From: Lewinella sp. 4G2
GTDB lineage: Bacteria > Bacteroidota > Bacteroidia > Chitinophagales > Saprospiraceae
DNA: 64,000 nucleotides
Assembly (NCBI RefSeq): GCF_001625015.1
Contig: NZ_LVWJ02000014.1
Location: 1,426,001-1,490,000 of the forward strand
Reading direction: 5' to 3'
Part shown: one piece after another, positions 6,744-16,017 of the stretch
Numbering within the stretch: position 1 is the first letter of the stretch
Layout of the letters: each line of letters begins with the position of its first letter
Program-made: the position numbers and the translations under genes
The notes under the pieces: model-generated
The model's database searches: none
Told to the model about the DNA's origin: nothing
What the model saw: the letters and a program-made list of their open reading frames with translations, nothing else

Positions 6744-9458
6744 TTAGCGTTGGGGTAGCGGATAGGTGTAGCGAATTACGTACTCTCCCGACGGCAATAA
6801 GGTCGCTCCCTTTTCCCGTAGAGAACGGGTTACTGCACTGCCATCACCCATAGTGGCTACGCTCAGGTCCTGCGCTCCGCCACCCGGTAAGATCACCGTA
6901 GCCTGGGCGTTCGCAGGGACAACTACCCGGTAGGTGAAGCGCCCGTCCGTAAGGTTCCATTCGGAGGTCGCCGGTCCGTAGGGAGTATCCATTTTCGCCG
7001 TCGCGCTGGTGAGGCCGCCGCCGGGGTGGGGGTCCAGGAAGAAATGGCGGTAGCCGGGCTGCGCCGGGTCCGTCCGCAGGCCCGCTACGTGGGTATACAA
7101 CCACTCACCGATGGCTCCGTACGCGTAGTGATTGAAGCTGTTCATCCCTTCAATGATCGTTCCGTCGGGTTGCTGGGTATCCCAACGTTCCCAGATGGTA
7201 GTGGCGCCCTGGGTAACGGGGTAGAGCCACGACGGATATTCCTTCCGGTTGAGCAATTGGAAAGCCAGGTCATCCCGATCAATCCTGGACAGGCTGGAAC
7301 ACAACAGCGGCGTACCCACGAAACCGGTGGTGAGGTGGCCGAAGCGCTCCACGTCCGCCGCAAAGTAATCGGCAGTGGCCTCCAGCATATCCTCTGGAAC
7401 CAAGCCAAAGGTGATCGCTAGTGCGTAGGCCGTTTGGGTGTGGGAGACCAGGCGTCCGCTTCGAGTAAAGTATTCCCGCTGAAAGGCCGCTTTGATAGCC
7501 TCGGCGAGTTGGCCGTAATGGGTGGCCTCCTCGGTTTTTCCCACCAGGGTGGCAATTTCGGCCAGTTTAATCGTTGAATAGTAATAATAAGCGGTGGCGA
7601 TCAGGTCCTTTTCCGTCACCGATCCGGCGTAGTCCGGTTTGTCGGAGTGGTAGGCAAGCCAATCGCCCCAGTGCCAGTCCTTAGCGTTATTCCACAGGTG
7701 GTCGTCGCCGGCGCGGCCGTGCATGAATTCGACCCACCCCTTCATGCTGGGGTATTGCTGTTCGAGAATACGCTGGTCCCCGTAGCTCTGGTAGACCGTC
7801 CACGGCACCACGATGGCAGCGTCGCCCCAGGCGGTGGCGCCGCCTTTGCCGTCGTACATATCGGGTACGATGTGGGTAACCTTTCCGTTTTCGTGCTGGT
7901 CCGCCGCCAGATCTTTTAGCCATTTGGTGTAAAATGCGCTCACGTCAAAGTTATACGCCGCCGTCATACTGAATACCTGGGCGTCGCCCGTCCAGCCCAC
8001 CCGTTCGTCGCGTTGGGGGCAGTCTGTAGGGATATCCAAAAAATTATCTTTTTGGCCCCACTGGATATTGCTTTGCAACTGATTAATGAGGGAGTCGGAA
8101 CAGGAGAATGAACCGGTAGGCGTCATGTCGGAGTGAATCACAACACCGGTCAGTTCATCTACAGTTGGCGCATAACCAATCACCTGAATGAAGCGAAACC
8201 CGTGGAAGGTGAAGCGGGGCTCAAAGATTTCCTCCCCGCTTCCCTTAAGCACGTAAACATCTGTTGCTTCCGCGGTGCGGAGGTTGGTGGTGTAGAAATT
8301 ACCCTCCTTATCCAGCACTTCCGCAAATTTGAGGACGACGGAATCGCCGGCGTTTCCCCGAACTTTGATGCGGGCGCGGCCTACGATGTTCTGCCCCAGA
8401 TCGTACACCCTTTCTCCATTGGGAGTGATGATGACCTCCCGTGGTGTGATTTCATCAATAGCCCTTACGGGGACGCTATTTGAGGCCACCAACTGTGTTT
8501 TGGGGATGTCGGGTGTCGCCACCTGAGGCCAAGTTCTATCATCGTAGCCGGGTAGTTTCCAACCCGTCGGCTCATTACGCGCGTCGTAGCGCTCCCCGTT
8601 GTAAATGTCCGTGCTGCGGAAGGCACCCGTCGTGGCCCGCCAGCTGCCGTCGGTATTGACGGTTGCTACCGATCCGTCGGAGTAGGTGATGACCAATTGC
8701 GCTAAAAAGGCCAGTTTATTCCCGTAATAGTTGCGTTTACCTTTCCAACCCAGGTAGCCACGGAACCAGCCATCAGCTACGTTAACGGCCAGGGTATTAT
8801 GCTTCTGTAGCATTTCGGTCACGTCGTAGGCCTGGTACTGCAATCTTTTTTTATAGCTGGTAAATCCGGGGGTAAATAACTGATCGCCTACTTTTTGGCC
8901 GTTTAAATAACATTCGTAAATACCGTGCGCCGTTGCGTATAGCCGGGCGGATTTAATATTTTTATTCGTATCAAAATCCTTCCGGTAATAGTGGGCGGGG
9001 AGGGATGTCTCCGAGTCGGGTTCATTCGCCAGGCTGATCCATTGTGCGCTCCAGTCGCCCGTATTCACCAGTCCGGTTTCCCAGTAGGCCGGTGCGCTCC
9101 ACGCAGAGGTTTCCCCGTTCTGGTTCCAGATCCTTACCTGCCAATAACGCCGCTCACCACTTTTCAGCGCGGGGCCTCCGTATTCAATTTGGGTGGATTG
9201 GCTACTCAAAACTTTACCGGTCGCCCAGGTATGTTTTTTATTTTTTGAGAGTTCCCGTTCCGTGGCGGCCATCCGTATTTCGTAGGCCGTTTGCCTGGCG
9301 CCGGGGCTGCCATCCTGCATCCACCAGCTGAAACGTGGCCGCTGCACGTCGATCCCGATCGGGTTGTCGAGGTATTCACAACGTAACCGTTCCACCGCGG
9401 GCTGGGCGGAGAGGTAGGTGCCCAGCAAAAGGGCAATTAACAAGTGTAGAATACGCAT
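6744..9458 (-). CDS. GH78 alpha-L-rhamnosidase, secreted
   Basis: 904 residues from the ATG at 9458, which gives a clean signal peptide (MRILHLLIALLLGTYLSAQ). A start at 9518 would add 20 residues encoded by a dispersed repeat and is rejected. The usual Bac_rhamnosid architecture is present: N-terminal beta domains starting RLRCEYLDNPIGID, then an alpha/alpha-six barrel. The barrel carries DERVGWTGDAQVF (catalytic acid region) and, near the C-terminus, FNHYAYGAIGEWLY with the conserved Glu, followed by the beta-sandwich cap. It removes terminal L-rhamnose from glycans such as pectic or ulvan-type polymers. It is first in a minus-strand set with the GH43 and DUF5060 genes. Confidence 0.9.
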   Translation of the reverse strand: MRILHLLIALLLGTYLSAQPAVERLRCEYLDNPIGIDVQRPRFSWWMQDGSPGARQTAYEIRMAATERELSKNKKHTWATGKVLSSQSTQIEYGGPALKSGERRYWQVRIWNQNGETSAWSAPAYWETGLVNTGDWSAQWISLANEPDSETSLPAHYYRKDFDTNKNIKSARLYATAHGIYECYLNGQKVGDQLFTPGFTSYKKRLQYQAYDVTEMLQKHNTLAVNVADGWFRGYLGWKGKRNYYGNKLAFLAQLVITYSDGSVATVNTDGSWRATTGAFRSTDIYNGERYDARNEPTGWKLPGYDDRTWPQVATPDIPKTQLVASNSVPVRAIDEITPREVIITPNGERVYDLGQNIVGRARIKVRGNAGDSVVLKFAEVLDKEGNFYTTNLRTAEATDVYVLKGSGEEIFEPRFTFHGFRFIQVIGYAPTVDELTGVVIHSDMTPTGSFSCSDSLINQLQSNIQWGQKDNFLDIPTDCPQRDERVGWTGDAQVFSMTAAYNFDVSAFYTKWLKDLAADQHENGKVTHIVPDMYDGKGGATAWGDAAIVVPWTVYQSYGDQRILEQQYPSMKGWVEFMHGRAGDDHLWNNAKDWHWGDWLAYHSDKPDYAGSVTEKDLIATAYYYYSTIKLAEIATLVGKTEEATHYGQLAEAIKAAFQREYFTRSGRLVSHTQTAYALAITFGLVPEDMLEATADYFAADVERFGHLTTGFVGTPLLCSSLSRIDRDDLAFQLLNRKEYPSWLYPVTQGATTIWERWDTQQPDGTIIEGMNSFNHYAYGAIGEWLYTHVAGLRTDPAQPGYRHFFLDPHPGGGLTSATAKMDTPYGPATSEWNLTDGRFTYRVVVPANAQATVILPGGGAQDLSVATMGDGSAVTRSLREKGATLLPSGEYVIRYTYPLPQR

Positions 9459-9486
9459 GATCTCTGGTAAGTACTTAAATAATAAG

Positions 9487-9503
9487 GGCGCTGCCGCAGG
9501 TGC
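9487..9503 (-). repeat. 17-mer dispersed repeat upstream of the rhamnosidase gene
   Basis: Exact T-variant copy on the minus strand, 29 bp upstream of the GH78 start, so inside the likely leader or promoter region. The rest of the 9459-10053 spacer holds a MITE-like element, another 17-mer and a promoter candidate. Confidence 0.7.
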
Positions 9504-9686
9504 AAGGTAATGGACCAAGATAACGGGATCACGGCGTAAGGAGTGGGAGACATTTTGCCGAGAGGCAGAACGATATGATCAAAGGACAGTCCTTAGCAGG
9601 TTCACCAATAAGCCCAATATCGACAGCCCTAACGTAAGTCGTTGAAATAAGCGACCGGCTCAACCTCGGTCGTTATCCTTTCTATA

Positions 9687-9846
9687 CCTGAAACGGAGTT
9701 TTTTGGGAAAATTAGCGCGACGTTATTTTTGTGTCTACCTAGCCAGAAAATTTAAGCATCCTGATTTGATCGGGACGGTTCAATTTTCTAACGACGGTAG
9801 ACGCGAAAAGAACAAGCGATAAATTCCCAAACCACTTTGATTCAGG
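9687..9846. repeat. MITE-like palindromic element, copy 1
   Basis: About 160 bp with inverted ends CCTGAAAC/GATTCAGG. The arms continue to pair imperfectly through GTCTACC (left) and GGTAGAC (right) and AGAAAATT/AATTTTCT. It is flanked by TATA on both sides. A near-identical copy lies at 28626-28780. The arms are conserved between the two copies but the central loop differs (here GCATCCTGATTTGATCGGG). It encodes nothing. It fits a non-autonomous transposon derivative or a structured RNA element. Confidence 0.8.
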
Positions 9847-9868
9847 TATAACCTTGCCCACTTCCACC

Positions 9869-9885
9869 GCACCCGCGGCAGCGCC
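9869..9885 (+). repeat. 17-mer dispersed repeat (C variant)
   Basis: GCACCCGCGGCAGCGCC, 22 bp beyond the end of the MITE-like element. The other MITE copy is also followed by a 17-mer relative. Confidence 0.7.
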
Positions 9886-9999
9886 CTGAACTGCATTATT
9901 TTGGTAATCCAGCGGACTACGGGCGCACCGTTAGATAGATAGAGGCGCTAAATGGACTGAGATGGGATGCAAGCGAACTGTTAGGTGCCCGATAAACCG

Positions 10000-10007
10000 T
10001 AACTTTG
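10000..10007 (+). promoter_or_regulatory. Candidate -7 element TAACTTTG of the metalloprotease gene
   Basis: Exact match to the Bacteroidota -7 consensus TAnnTTTG, 46 bp upstream of the start at 10054. The -33 TTTG is not well preserved. Confidence 0.45.
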
Positions 10008-10053
10008 GAGGCCTTTTAGTAAGCCTACTCTTTTTATCTACACGTCTCTCAAC

Positions 10054-13000
10054 ATGCGATTATTCTCTACCCTGAGCCTGGTGCTCTGTGCATTCACTAT
10101 CCTGACGGGGCAAGCGAACCCTCTCTTCGTTTTCGAAAATCCGACGGCGGGTGCGACGGGCGAAGACCTCACCGCCACCGTTCAATTGGTTGCCGCCGCG
10201 GGCGAGGTCGACTACGCGAAACAGTACCACCTGCCGGTAGCGGGAGGAAAAGGAGTGGACGTGACCTTCGAGGAACAGCGTTCGATCCACCCCTTTAGGG
10301 GCGTACGGATCTTCCACGGCAGCTCCGGCGACCCCCGCTTTGCCCACCTGCCGCACTACCGCGACGTGATCCTCGTACTGAACGAGCCGGCGGGTACGCT
10401 TTACCTGACCTACAGTACGCCGACGGGCGAAGTGGCCGTGAGCTACCATGCAGGGAAGTACCGCTACGAGCAGCGGCCCCACCGCGGCAGCCCCGATAAA
10501 CACGGACACGTGGCGTTCGCTGAAAAAGCACTGGCGTTGCAGGATAACATCAGCCCCTACTGCCAGGAACAAGACGCAAACGGGCGCCTGATCATGGACG
10601 TGCTGTTTACCTTCAGTATCGAAGCCACCACCCGGCAGGAAGATATTCTGGGCTTCACCGTGGCGATGGCCGAAACGGTGAACGTCGCCTACGCCAATAG
10701 CCTGATCGATAACACCCGCATCCGCGCGGTGAACGTCGCCGTGCGCGATAACCATACAGGGGTGGATTCGCCCGCGCTCGGCACGAACCCGATTACCTAC
10801 GCTACGGATATGGCCGAAGTCGCGGCGGATATGATCGCCGATTTCCAGGCGGGAAAGGACGGGGCGAATAACAATTTCGGTGGCTGGGCTTCTACGGGCG
10901 GCTTCTCGTCGATCTCCTACATCAGTAGCAGTACGATCTTCCGCCACGAGTACGGACACAACATGGGCAGCTCCCACTGTAGCGGGAATTCGATCCGGCC
11001 CTACGCCGCCGGTTTTGATAACGGAACGGAAAGAACCATCATGTGTGGCAACGACGTGCCCTATTTCTCCAACCCGGATATTGACCTGGGCAACGGCCCC
11101 CTCGGAGACCCGGCTACGGCCGATAATGCCCGCCTCACGCGGGAGTTCGCCAGCGCAAAGGCTAACCGCGCCCGCCACATCGTACCCTACGACGCTGGAG
11201 ACGGTGGCGATTGTGGTACGCCCGCCCTGGCGGAGGAGTACTACCTGCTGCAGAACGTAGCGACCGGCAAGTACCTCGGCCCCACCCGTTTTGGTGCGGC
11301 GGGCAATCCCCTGATTCTGGTGGATGTGGCCGATGAGATCCAGTACGTCTGGGAAGTCCACCACACCGGCGACGGCTCGGCGATGATCCAAAACGCAAAT
11401 ACTAAACGAACCGTCGAGGCCGACGGCAGCAACCGTGGTACGGAACTGGCCCTGGCCGCCACGACCGCGGACCTGGAGCAACGCCTCAACATTACGGCCA
11501 CGGCAAACGGGACCTACGTAATCAACTTTATCAGCAACGACCTGATCCTCCGGCCCGCCACGGCCAACGCCGCCGATGAAGATCCTCTCTTACAGGATAC
11601 CCTGACGGGAACGGACCTCGATGAGTGGCAATTCGTCACCCCACCGGCGGGCCTCGCACCAACGGACGACGTGGTTAGCCTCGATCTGCAAGCTACGGAC
11701 GCTACCTGTGTGGGGGGCAGCTCCGGCTCCGTCACCCTCAACGTAACGGGCGGTAGCGGCAGTTATACCTACGAATGGGAAACCGGCGAAACCACCGCTA
11801 CGCTGACCGACGTGGCGCCGGGGGAATACCGCGTCACCGTCACCGGTAGCCCCAGCTCCAAGCAGTACGCCGCCGTAGCCCAGGTGATGACGAAAGATCC
11901 GCTCATCATCAATGGGTTCACCCAGTCTACCGTACCCGGCACGAAGGGTGGTATCACCGTAACGGCCGTAACGAACGCTAATGGCAACCTTAGCTACGCC
12001 TGGAGCGATGGGGGCACGGGCGCCGTCCGTACTGGGTTGGATGCCGGCGATTACACCGTTACGGTGACGGACGCCGACGGCTGTACGGACGAACGGATCT
12101 TCCGGGTTTCGCGGTCCATCGACGAGACCCAGCTCTATCTCATCGAGGATACCCAAACCGGGGAATACATTGGTCTTTCCGACGTAGCTAACCCCCGGCG
12201 GCTGCTGCGGCAGGGCAATTGCCCCTCCGATAAGTTTGGCCACACTTTCGAATACCGGGGTGAATTTACCGGAACCTGGATCATCAGGAACCCGAGCAAC
12301 AATAGCGTGTACGACGTGGACGCCGACGGGAATCTCTACTCCTGGTTCCTGGCGGGGAATGGTCTGCAGTACTTCTTTTCGGAATTTCCAGATAGCGATA
12401 AGGATGACCTCGTCACGTTCTGCAATGGGGGCGGCTGCGTAACTGTCGCGCCGGAAACGGACGGGCTCTCCGCCCTGTCGCTCCAGGATCAGGGTGCTGG
12501 CTTACAGGTACTTCGTTTGATTCCGGTTGACGACTGCGGTGGCTCGGCGGGAGACGCTTGCAACGATGGAAATAACTCCACTGACGACGATATCATTAGT
12601 CTCCTCTGCAACTGCTGTGGCGAAGAGAACGACTGCTTCGACGTAGCCGGCGCCGCACCCAATGGCGATGGCGACCTGGACGGCGACGGCGTTTGCGTTA
12701 CCGACGACTGCGATGATAACGATGCGACCTACTACGTCGGCGCTTTGTGCGACGACGGGGAAACTTCCAACTACGGTGATGCTTACGGTGACGACTGCCT
12801 CTGCGCCGGCCGGCCGGAAGTGTGTTCTGAAACGGGGGATGATCTCCCGGTCGTGTCCTTCGAGGGAACGGCCATAGCCTCCTCGACCCTGTCCACTGGT
12901 GGACCCGCCAGTGTACTGACGGACGGCATCATCGACGGTGCTTTCAGCAACGGTAACGTCTGGCACAGTGATGCTTCCTACTCTTTCGTGGATATTGATC

Positions 13001-13815
13001 TGAATACGGACCAATCCATCCGGGAACTACGCGTGTACCCGCGAACGGATCCGGATCTCGCCCGACTGGCGCGCCTGTTTATTTTCATATCCGATTCTCC
13101 CTTTACCGGCCCCAGCGTCGAAGATTCTCGTGACCAATCAGTTTACGAGTACCAGATTCCGACCGACTATACGGGAAACGACCCGGTAGTCATTCAGCCT
13201 AACGTGATTGGCCGGTACGTCCGGATCAAGCAGGGTGAAGTTGGCCGCATCAATTTGACGGAGGTCGAAGTGCGCTCCTGCCCGCTGGATAAGTCTTTGC
13301 CCGTAACGCTGCTCGACTTTACGGGCACCACGCTGAGTAAAACGAACCAACTGGACTGGCGGGTGGCCGAAGAATCGGCTTTCTCCCACTACGTCGTGGA
13401 ACGTTCTTCCGCCGACGGCCCTAGTTTCTGGAAGGCCATTGGCGAAGTGACCGGTACCAACGCTGGCTCGGCAGATTATCATTTCCTCGATGAATCACCG
13501 CTACCAACCGCCCTCTACCGCCTGCGGATGGAGGACCTGGACGGGACGTTTACCTACAGCCCCGTAGTCCACCTTCAGCGTTCTGCGGACGGCGGCTTCA
13601 CCGTAGCGCCCGTGCCGGCGACGGCCTCCTTTACCCTGCGCGGTTTGGTACCCGAAAGCGGCCCAGTGACCATTTACTCTACTACGGGGCAGTTGGTAAA
13701 GACGCTACGCCCGGGTGCGGTCACTACGATTCGTGTTGACGTGCAGCAGTGGCCGGCTGGGGTTTATTTGGTGCGGGATGGACTTGGGGTGGTGCGTCGG
13801 GTTTTGGTGGAGTAG
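10054..13815 (+). CDS. Secreted metzincin metalloprotease, multidomain, T9SS cargo
   Basis: 1253 residues with signal peptide MRLFSTLSLVLCAFTILTGQ. The zinc site HEYGHNMGSSHC (His298, Glu299, His302, His308) and the Met-turn TIMCG (Met330) mark a reprolysin/M12B-like metzincin. After the catalytic region come a ricin-type lectin-like segment (about 390-530, YLLQNVATGKYLGP), two SprB-like Ig repeats (about 540-690), a second lectin-like segment, an acidic cysteine-rich tract rich in Asp and Cys (about 820-930, possibly calcium-binding), an F5/8 type C-like domain (about 930-1080) and a type A T9SS sorting domain ending GVVRRVLVE. It is probably an extracellular or surface-bound protease; substrates are unknown. 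Confidence 0.85.
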   Translation: MRLFSTLSLVLCAFTILTGQANPLFVFENPTAGATGEDLTATVQLVAAAGEVDYAKQYHLPVAGGKGVDVTFEEQRSIHPFRGVRIFHGSSGDPRFAHLPHYRDVILVLNEPAGTLYLTYSTPTGEVAVSYHAGKYRYEQRPHRGSPDKHGHVAFAEKALALQDNISPYCQEQDANGRLIMDVLFTFSIEATTRQEDILGFTVAMAETVNVAYANSLIDNTRIRAVNVAVRDNHTGVDSPALGTNPITYATDMAEVAADMIADFQAGKDGANNNFGGWASTGGFSSISYISSSTIFRHEYGHNMGSSHCSGNSIRPYAAGFDNGTERTIMCGNDVPYFSNPDIDLGNGPLGDPATADNARLTREFASAKANRARHIVPYDAGDGGDCGTPALAEEYYLLQNVATGKYLGPTRFGAAGNPLILVDVADEIQYVWEVHHTGDGSAMIQNANTKRTVEADGSNRGTELALAATTADLEQRLNITATANGTYVINFISNDLILRPATANAADEDPLLQDTLTGTDLDEWQFVTPPAGLAPTDDVVSLDLQATDATCVGGSSGSVTLNVTGGSGSYTYEWETGETTATLTDVAPGEYRVTVTGSPSSKQYAAVAQVMTKDPLIINGFTQSTVPGTKGGITVTAVTNANGNLSYAWSDGGTGAVRTGLDAGDYTVTVTDADGCTDERIFRVSRSIDETQLYLIEDTQTGEYIGLSDVANPRRLLRQGNCPSDKFGHTFEYRGEFTGTWIIRNPSNNSVYDVDADGNLYSWFLAGNGLQYFFSEFPDSDKDDLVTFCNGGGCVTVAPETDGLSALSLQDQGAGLQVLRLIPVDDCGGSAGDACNDGNNSTDDDIISLLCNCCGEENDCFDVAGAAPNGDGDLDGDGVCVTDDCDDNDATYYVGALCDDGETSNYGDAYGDDCLCAGRPEVCSETGDDLPVVSFEGTAIASSTLSTGGPASVLTDGIIDGAFSNGNVWHSDASYSFVDIDLNTDQSIRELRVYPRTDPDLARLARLFIFISDSPFTGPSVEDSRDQSVYEYQIPTDYTGNDPVVIQPNVIGRYVRIKQGEVGRINLTEVEVRSCPLDKSLPVTLLDFTGTTLSKTNQLDWRVAEESAFSHYVVERSSADGPSFWKAIGEVTGTNAGSADYHFLDESPLPTALYRLRMEDLDGTFTYSPVVHLQRSADGGFTVAPVPATASFTLRGLVPESGPVTIYSTTGQLVKTLRPGAVTTIRVDVQQWPAGVYLVRDGLGVVRRVLVE

Positions 13816-13842
13816 GGATGCTTAACCGTGATTAAATTCATC

Positions 13843-13885
13843 AGGTTCTCCAAGCGGCCGATGCAGGAGGTTCTTGGAGCGGCCG
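13843..13885. repeat. 43-bp dispersed repeat, copy 3
   Basis: Diverged copy of the repeat at 5205 and 5361, with the same two-part layout (AGGTTCTCCAAGCGGCCG, then AGGTTCTTGGAGCGGCCG). It lies between the protease stop and pssA. Confidence 0.55.
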
Positions 13886-13969
13886 GGTTGAAAAGGGTAT
13901 GCGACCGTGGCATTCCGTTCTTTAAGCAGCAGACTTAAACTCAATCCCAAACACCCTACCTTCACCCCC

Positions 13970-14731
13970 GTGAAGTCCCAAATCCCCAACGCCATCACGC
14001 TGCTCAACCTCTTTTCCGGGTGCGCGGCCATCATCAACATCCTCGACGGGCAGTTCACCGTGGCCTTCTGGTTCCTCTTCGCCGCCGGGCTATTCGACTT
14101 TGCGGACGGCCTCGTCGCCCGCCTCCTCAACGTAAGCAGTGAGCACGGGAAGGAACTGGATAGCCTGGCGGATATGGTGAGTTTCGGAGTGGTGCCGGCG
14201 ATGATTTACTACGTATTCTTAGAGATTGGCCCACTTGGGGGAAGCCCCATGAGTTTTAATCTCAACTATGAGATGTATGGGCTAAACAGCTCCATGGTGG
14301 ATTCAATCTCGTGGTCCTGGGTAGCTGCACCTGCGCTACTCGTAGCCTTATTTAGTTGCCTCCGTCTGGCCAAGTTCAACCTGGATACCCGGCAGACGGA
14401 AAACTTCATTGGAGTTGCCACACCTACGAGTACGCTTTACGCGGCTGGGCTGATGTTGATTTTCGTGCACAATCCATTCGGTTGGGGTCCTTACGTTCTG
14501 CATCCTCTGGTGCTTTACCCTTCCATCCTGGCCTTCTCTTACCTCTTAGTAAGTGAGCACCCGATGTTTTCTTTCAAGATCAAAGGCATGCAGTGGGCGG
14601 GCAACGAGACGCGAATTATCTTTGCGGCACTTTCGGTACTGCTGCTGGTGTTTCTGCGCACGGCGGCCTTTCCGTTCATCGTCGGCGTGTACCTGATCAT
14701 CAACCTCGTCAGCCCGCCGAAAACCAGTTAG
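13970..14731 (+). CDS. pssA: CDP-diacylglycerol--serine O-phosphatidyltransferase
   Basis: Integral membrane enzyme making phosphatidylserine from CDP-diacylglycerol and serine, the step before phosphatidylethanolamine. The CDP-alcohol phosphotransferase signature DGx2ARx8Gx3Dx3D is seen in DGLVARLLNVSSEHGKELDS and the following LAD. Several hydrophobic segments follow. No ATG is available. The GTG at 13970 gives MKSQIPNAITLLNLFSG, the usual family N-terminus (253 residues); a GTG at 13907 would add 21 residues. The stop is 2 bp before purS, so the two are likely co-transcribed. Confidence 0.9.
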   Translation: MKSQIPNAITLLNLFSGCAAIINILDGQFTVAFWFLFAAGLFDFADGLVARLLNVSSEHGKELDSLADMVSFGVVPAMIYYVFLEIGPLGGSPMSFNLNYEMYGLNSSMVDSISWSWVAAPALLVALFSCLRLAKFNLDTRQTENFIGVATPTSTLYAAGLMLIFVHNPFGWGPYVLHPLVLYPSILAFSYLLVSEHPMFSFKIKGMQWAGNETRIIFAALSVLLLVFLRTAAFPFIVGVYLIINLVSPPKTS

Positions 14732-14733
14732 CC

Positions 14734-14985
14734 ATGAAATTCTACGCCCACATCAACATCATGCCCAAGACGGAACTGCTCGACCCACAGGGAAAAGTAG
14801 TCGTCAAAAACCTACCCAACGTAGGCATTGAAGGCGTAGAGGACGTACGGATCGGCAAGCACGTCATGATCACCGTCGAGGCGGATACCGAGGATGCCGC
14901 TCACGACAAGGTGGACCGCGCGTGTAGCAAACTGTTGGCTAATCCGATCATGGAGGATTATGATTTTGTGCTTGAAGAAGCATAA
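14734..14985 (+). CDS. purS: Phosphoribosylformylglycinamidine synthase subunit PurS
   Basis: 83 residues, the normal size of PurS, the small subunit that bridges PurL and PurQ in the fourth step of purine synthesis. Family features include the N-terminal MKFYAHINIMPKTELLDPQG, the GIEGVEDVRIGKH segment and the C-terminal LLANPIMEDYDF. The start at 14734 is 2 bp after the pssA stop. A longer in-frame start at 14593 lies inside pssA and is rejected. purL and purQ are not in the window. Confidence 0.92.
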   Translation: MKFYAHINIMPKTELLDPQGKVVVKNLPNVGIEGVEDVRIGKHVMITVEADTEDAAHDKVDRACSKLLANPIMEDYDFVLEEA

Positions 14986-14986
14986 G

Positions 14987-15055
14987 GACTTTAGATCTTA
15001 GAAATTAGATTTTAGACAGCCCGCGTCTAAAATCTAACTTCTAAGATCTAACGTC
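14987..15055. repeat. GACTTTAGA hairpin repeat, possible terminator of pssA-purS
   Basis: Imperfect palindrome starting 1-2 bp after the purS stop: TTAGATCTTAGAA and GATTTTAGAC on the left, GTCTAAAATC and TTCTAAGATCTAA on the right, with loop AGCCCGC. Related palindromes or half copies lie at about 17461-17490, 17591-17682 and 23637-23670. Confidence 0.7.
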
Positions 15056-15099
15056 TGACCGAGAGAAAACCCTGTAGTTAAGTTTGGCGTTTTCAAAGC

Positions 15100-15501
15100 A
15101 TGAAATCCCCCGAAAACTACAACCCCCTCACCCGCGAAGAAGAGCGCATCATCGTCCACAAAGGCACCGAGATGCCGTTTACGGGCGAGTACAACAACTT
15201 TAAGGTAGACGGTGTCTTCGTCTGCCGCCGTTGCGACGCGCCGCTGTACGACAGCAAGGACAAGTTCAGCTCCGGCTGCGGCTGGCCCAGCTTCGACGAC
15301 GAAGTGCCGGGCGCCATCGAAAAGATCCGGGACGCTGACGGCCGCCGCGTCGAGATCCTCTGCAACAACTGCGGCGGGCACCTTGGCCACGTTTTTGAAG
15401 GGGAACGCTTTACCGAAAAGAATACCCGCCACTGCGTGAACTCCCTCAGCATCAAGTTCGTCGCCCGCGATAAGTGGAACGCCGAACACCCCGAAGGCTG
15501 A
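15100..15501 (+). CDS. msrB: Peptide methionine-R-sulfoxide reductase MsrB
   Basis: 133 residues. Reduces the R epimer of methionine sulfoxide in proteins. The structural zinc ligands are the CRRC pair (about residues 43-46) and the CNNC pair (about 87-90). The catalytic cysteine is in [10 protein letters not shown] near the C-terminus, and GCGWPSF is also conserved. No signal peptide, so cytoplasmic. A TAAGTTTG match to the -7 consensus ends 14 bp before the ATG, which would give a very short leader. msrA follows 15 bp downstream. Confidence 0.93.
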   Translation: MKSPENYNPLTREEERIIVHKGTEMPFTGEYNNFKVDGVFVCRRCDAPLYDSKDKFSSGCGWPSFDDEVPGAIEKIRDADGRRVEILCNNCGGHLGHVFEGERFTEKNTRHCVNSLSIKFVARDKWNAEHPEG

Positions 15502-15516
15502 AGGGCAAACACCCAT

Positions 15517-16017
15517 TTGCAGACCATTTACCTGGCGAGCGGCTGTTTTTGGGGAAGAGAATACTATCTCCGCCAGTTACCCGGCGTGGTGTCGACCCGG
15601 ACCGGGTTTGCCGGCGGCCGCACCCCCAACCCGAGTTACCAGCAAGTCTGCACGAAAAAAACGGGCCACGCGGAGACCGTTGAGGTGGTCTTTGACCCGC
15701 GAAAGCTAAGTTTTAGAAGGTTATTGACGGAGTTTTTTACCCTTCACGATTTTACCGAGGATCGTCGGGGCAATGGTGGTCAGTACCGTTCGGCCATCTT
15801 TTACCTGGAGGGCGATCGACGGTCAATGATGCTTGCTCGGCTAGCATCCATGTTGGTCAATAAGTTGGAGGCTCACGGCTATAAGATTAAAACGGGAATC
15901 AACCGGATCAAGGCCTTTTACCCAGCCGAAAGTCGTCATCAACAGTACTGTGCGGCGCGGGGGCTTACCCCCAAAAGGCAGGATTCAGAAGCCATTAGAG
16001 AAATTTTAACGCGTTAA
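15517..16017 (+). CDS. msrA: Peptide methionine-S-sulfoxide reductase MsrA
   Basis: 166 residues starting at TTG 15517, the only start that preserves the family N-terminus (TIYLASGCFWG). The catalytic Cys is in GCFWGRE. The conserved GGQYRSAIFY and the GHAETVEVVFDP strand are also present. The usual DRQGND-type stretch is replaced by EDRRGNGGQYRS. It reduces the S epimer of methionine sulfoxide, complementing the adjacent MsrB. The spacing suggests an msrB-msrA operon. Confidence 0.9.
   Translation: MQTIYLASGCFWGREYYLRQLPGVVSTRTGFAGGRTPNPSYQQVCTKKTGHAETVEVVFDPRKLSFRRLLTEFFTLHDFTEDRRGNGGQYRSAIFYLEGDRRSMMLARLASMLVNKLEAHGYKIKTGINRIKAFYPAESRHQQYCAARGLTPKRQDSEAIREILTR

Noticed and set aside
10060-11481. 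473-residue minus-strand ORF
   Set aside because: Antisense to the metalloprotease gene, whose zinc motif and signal peptide are clear.
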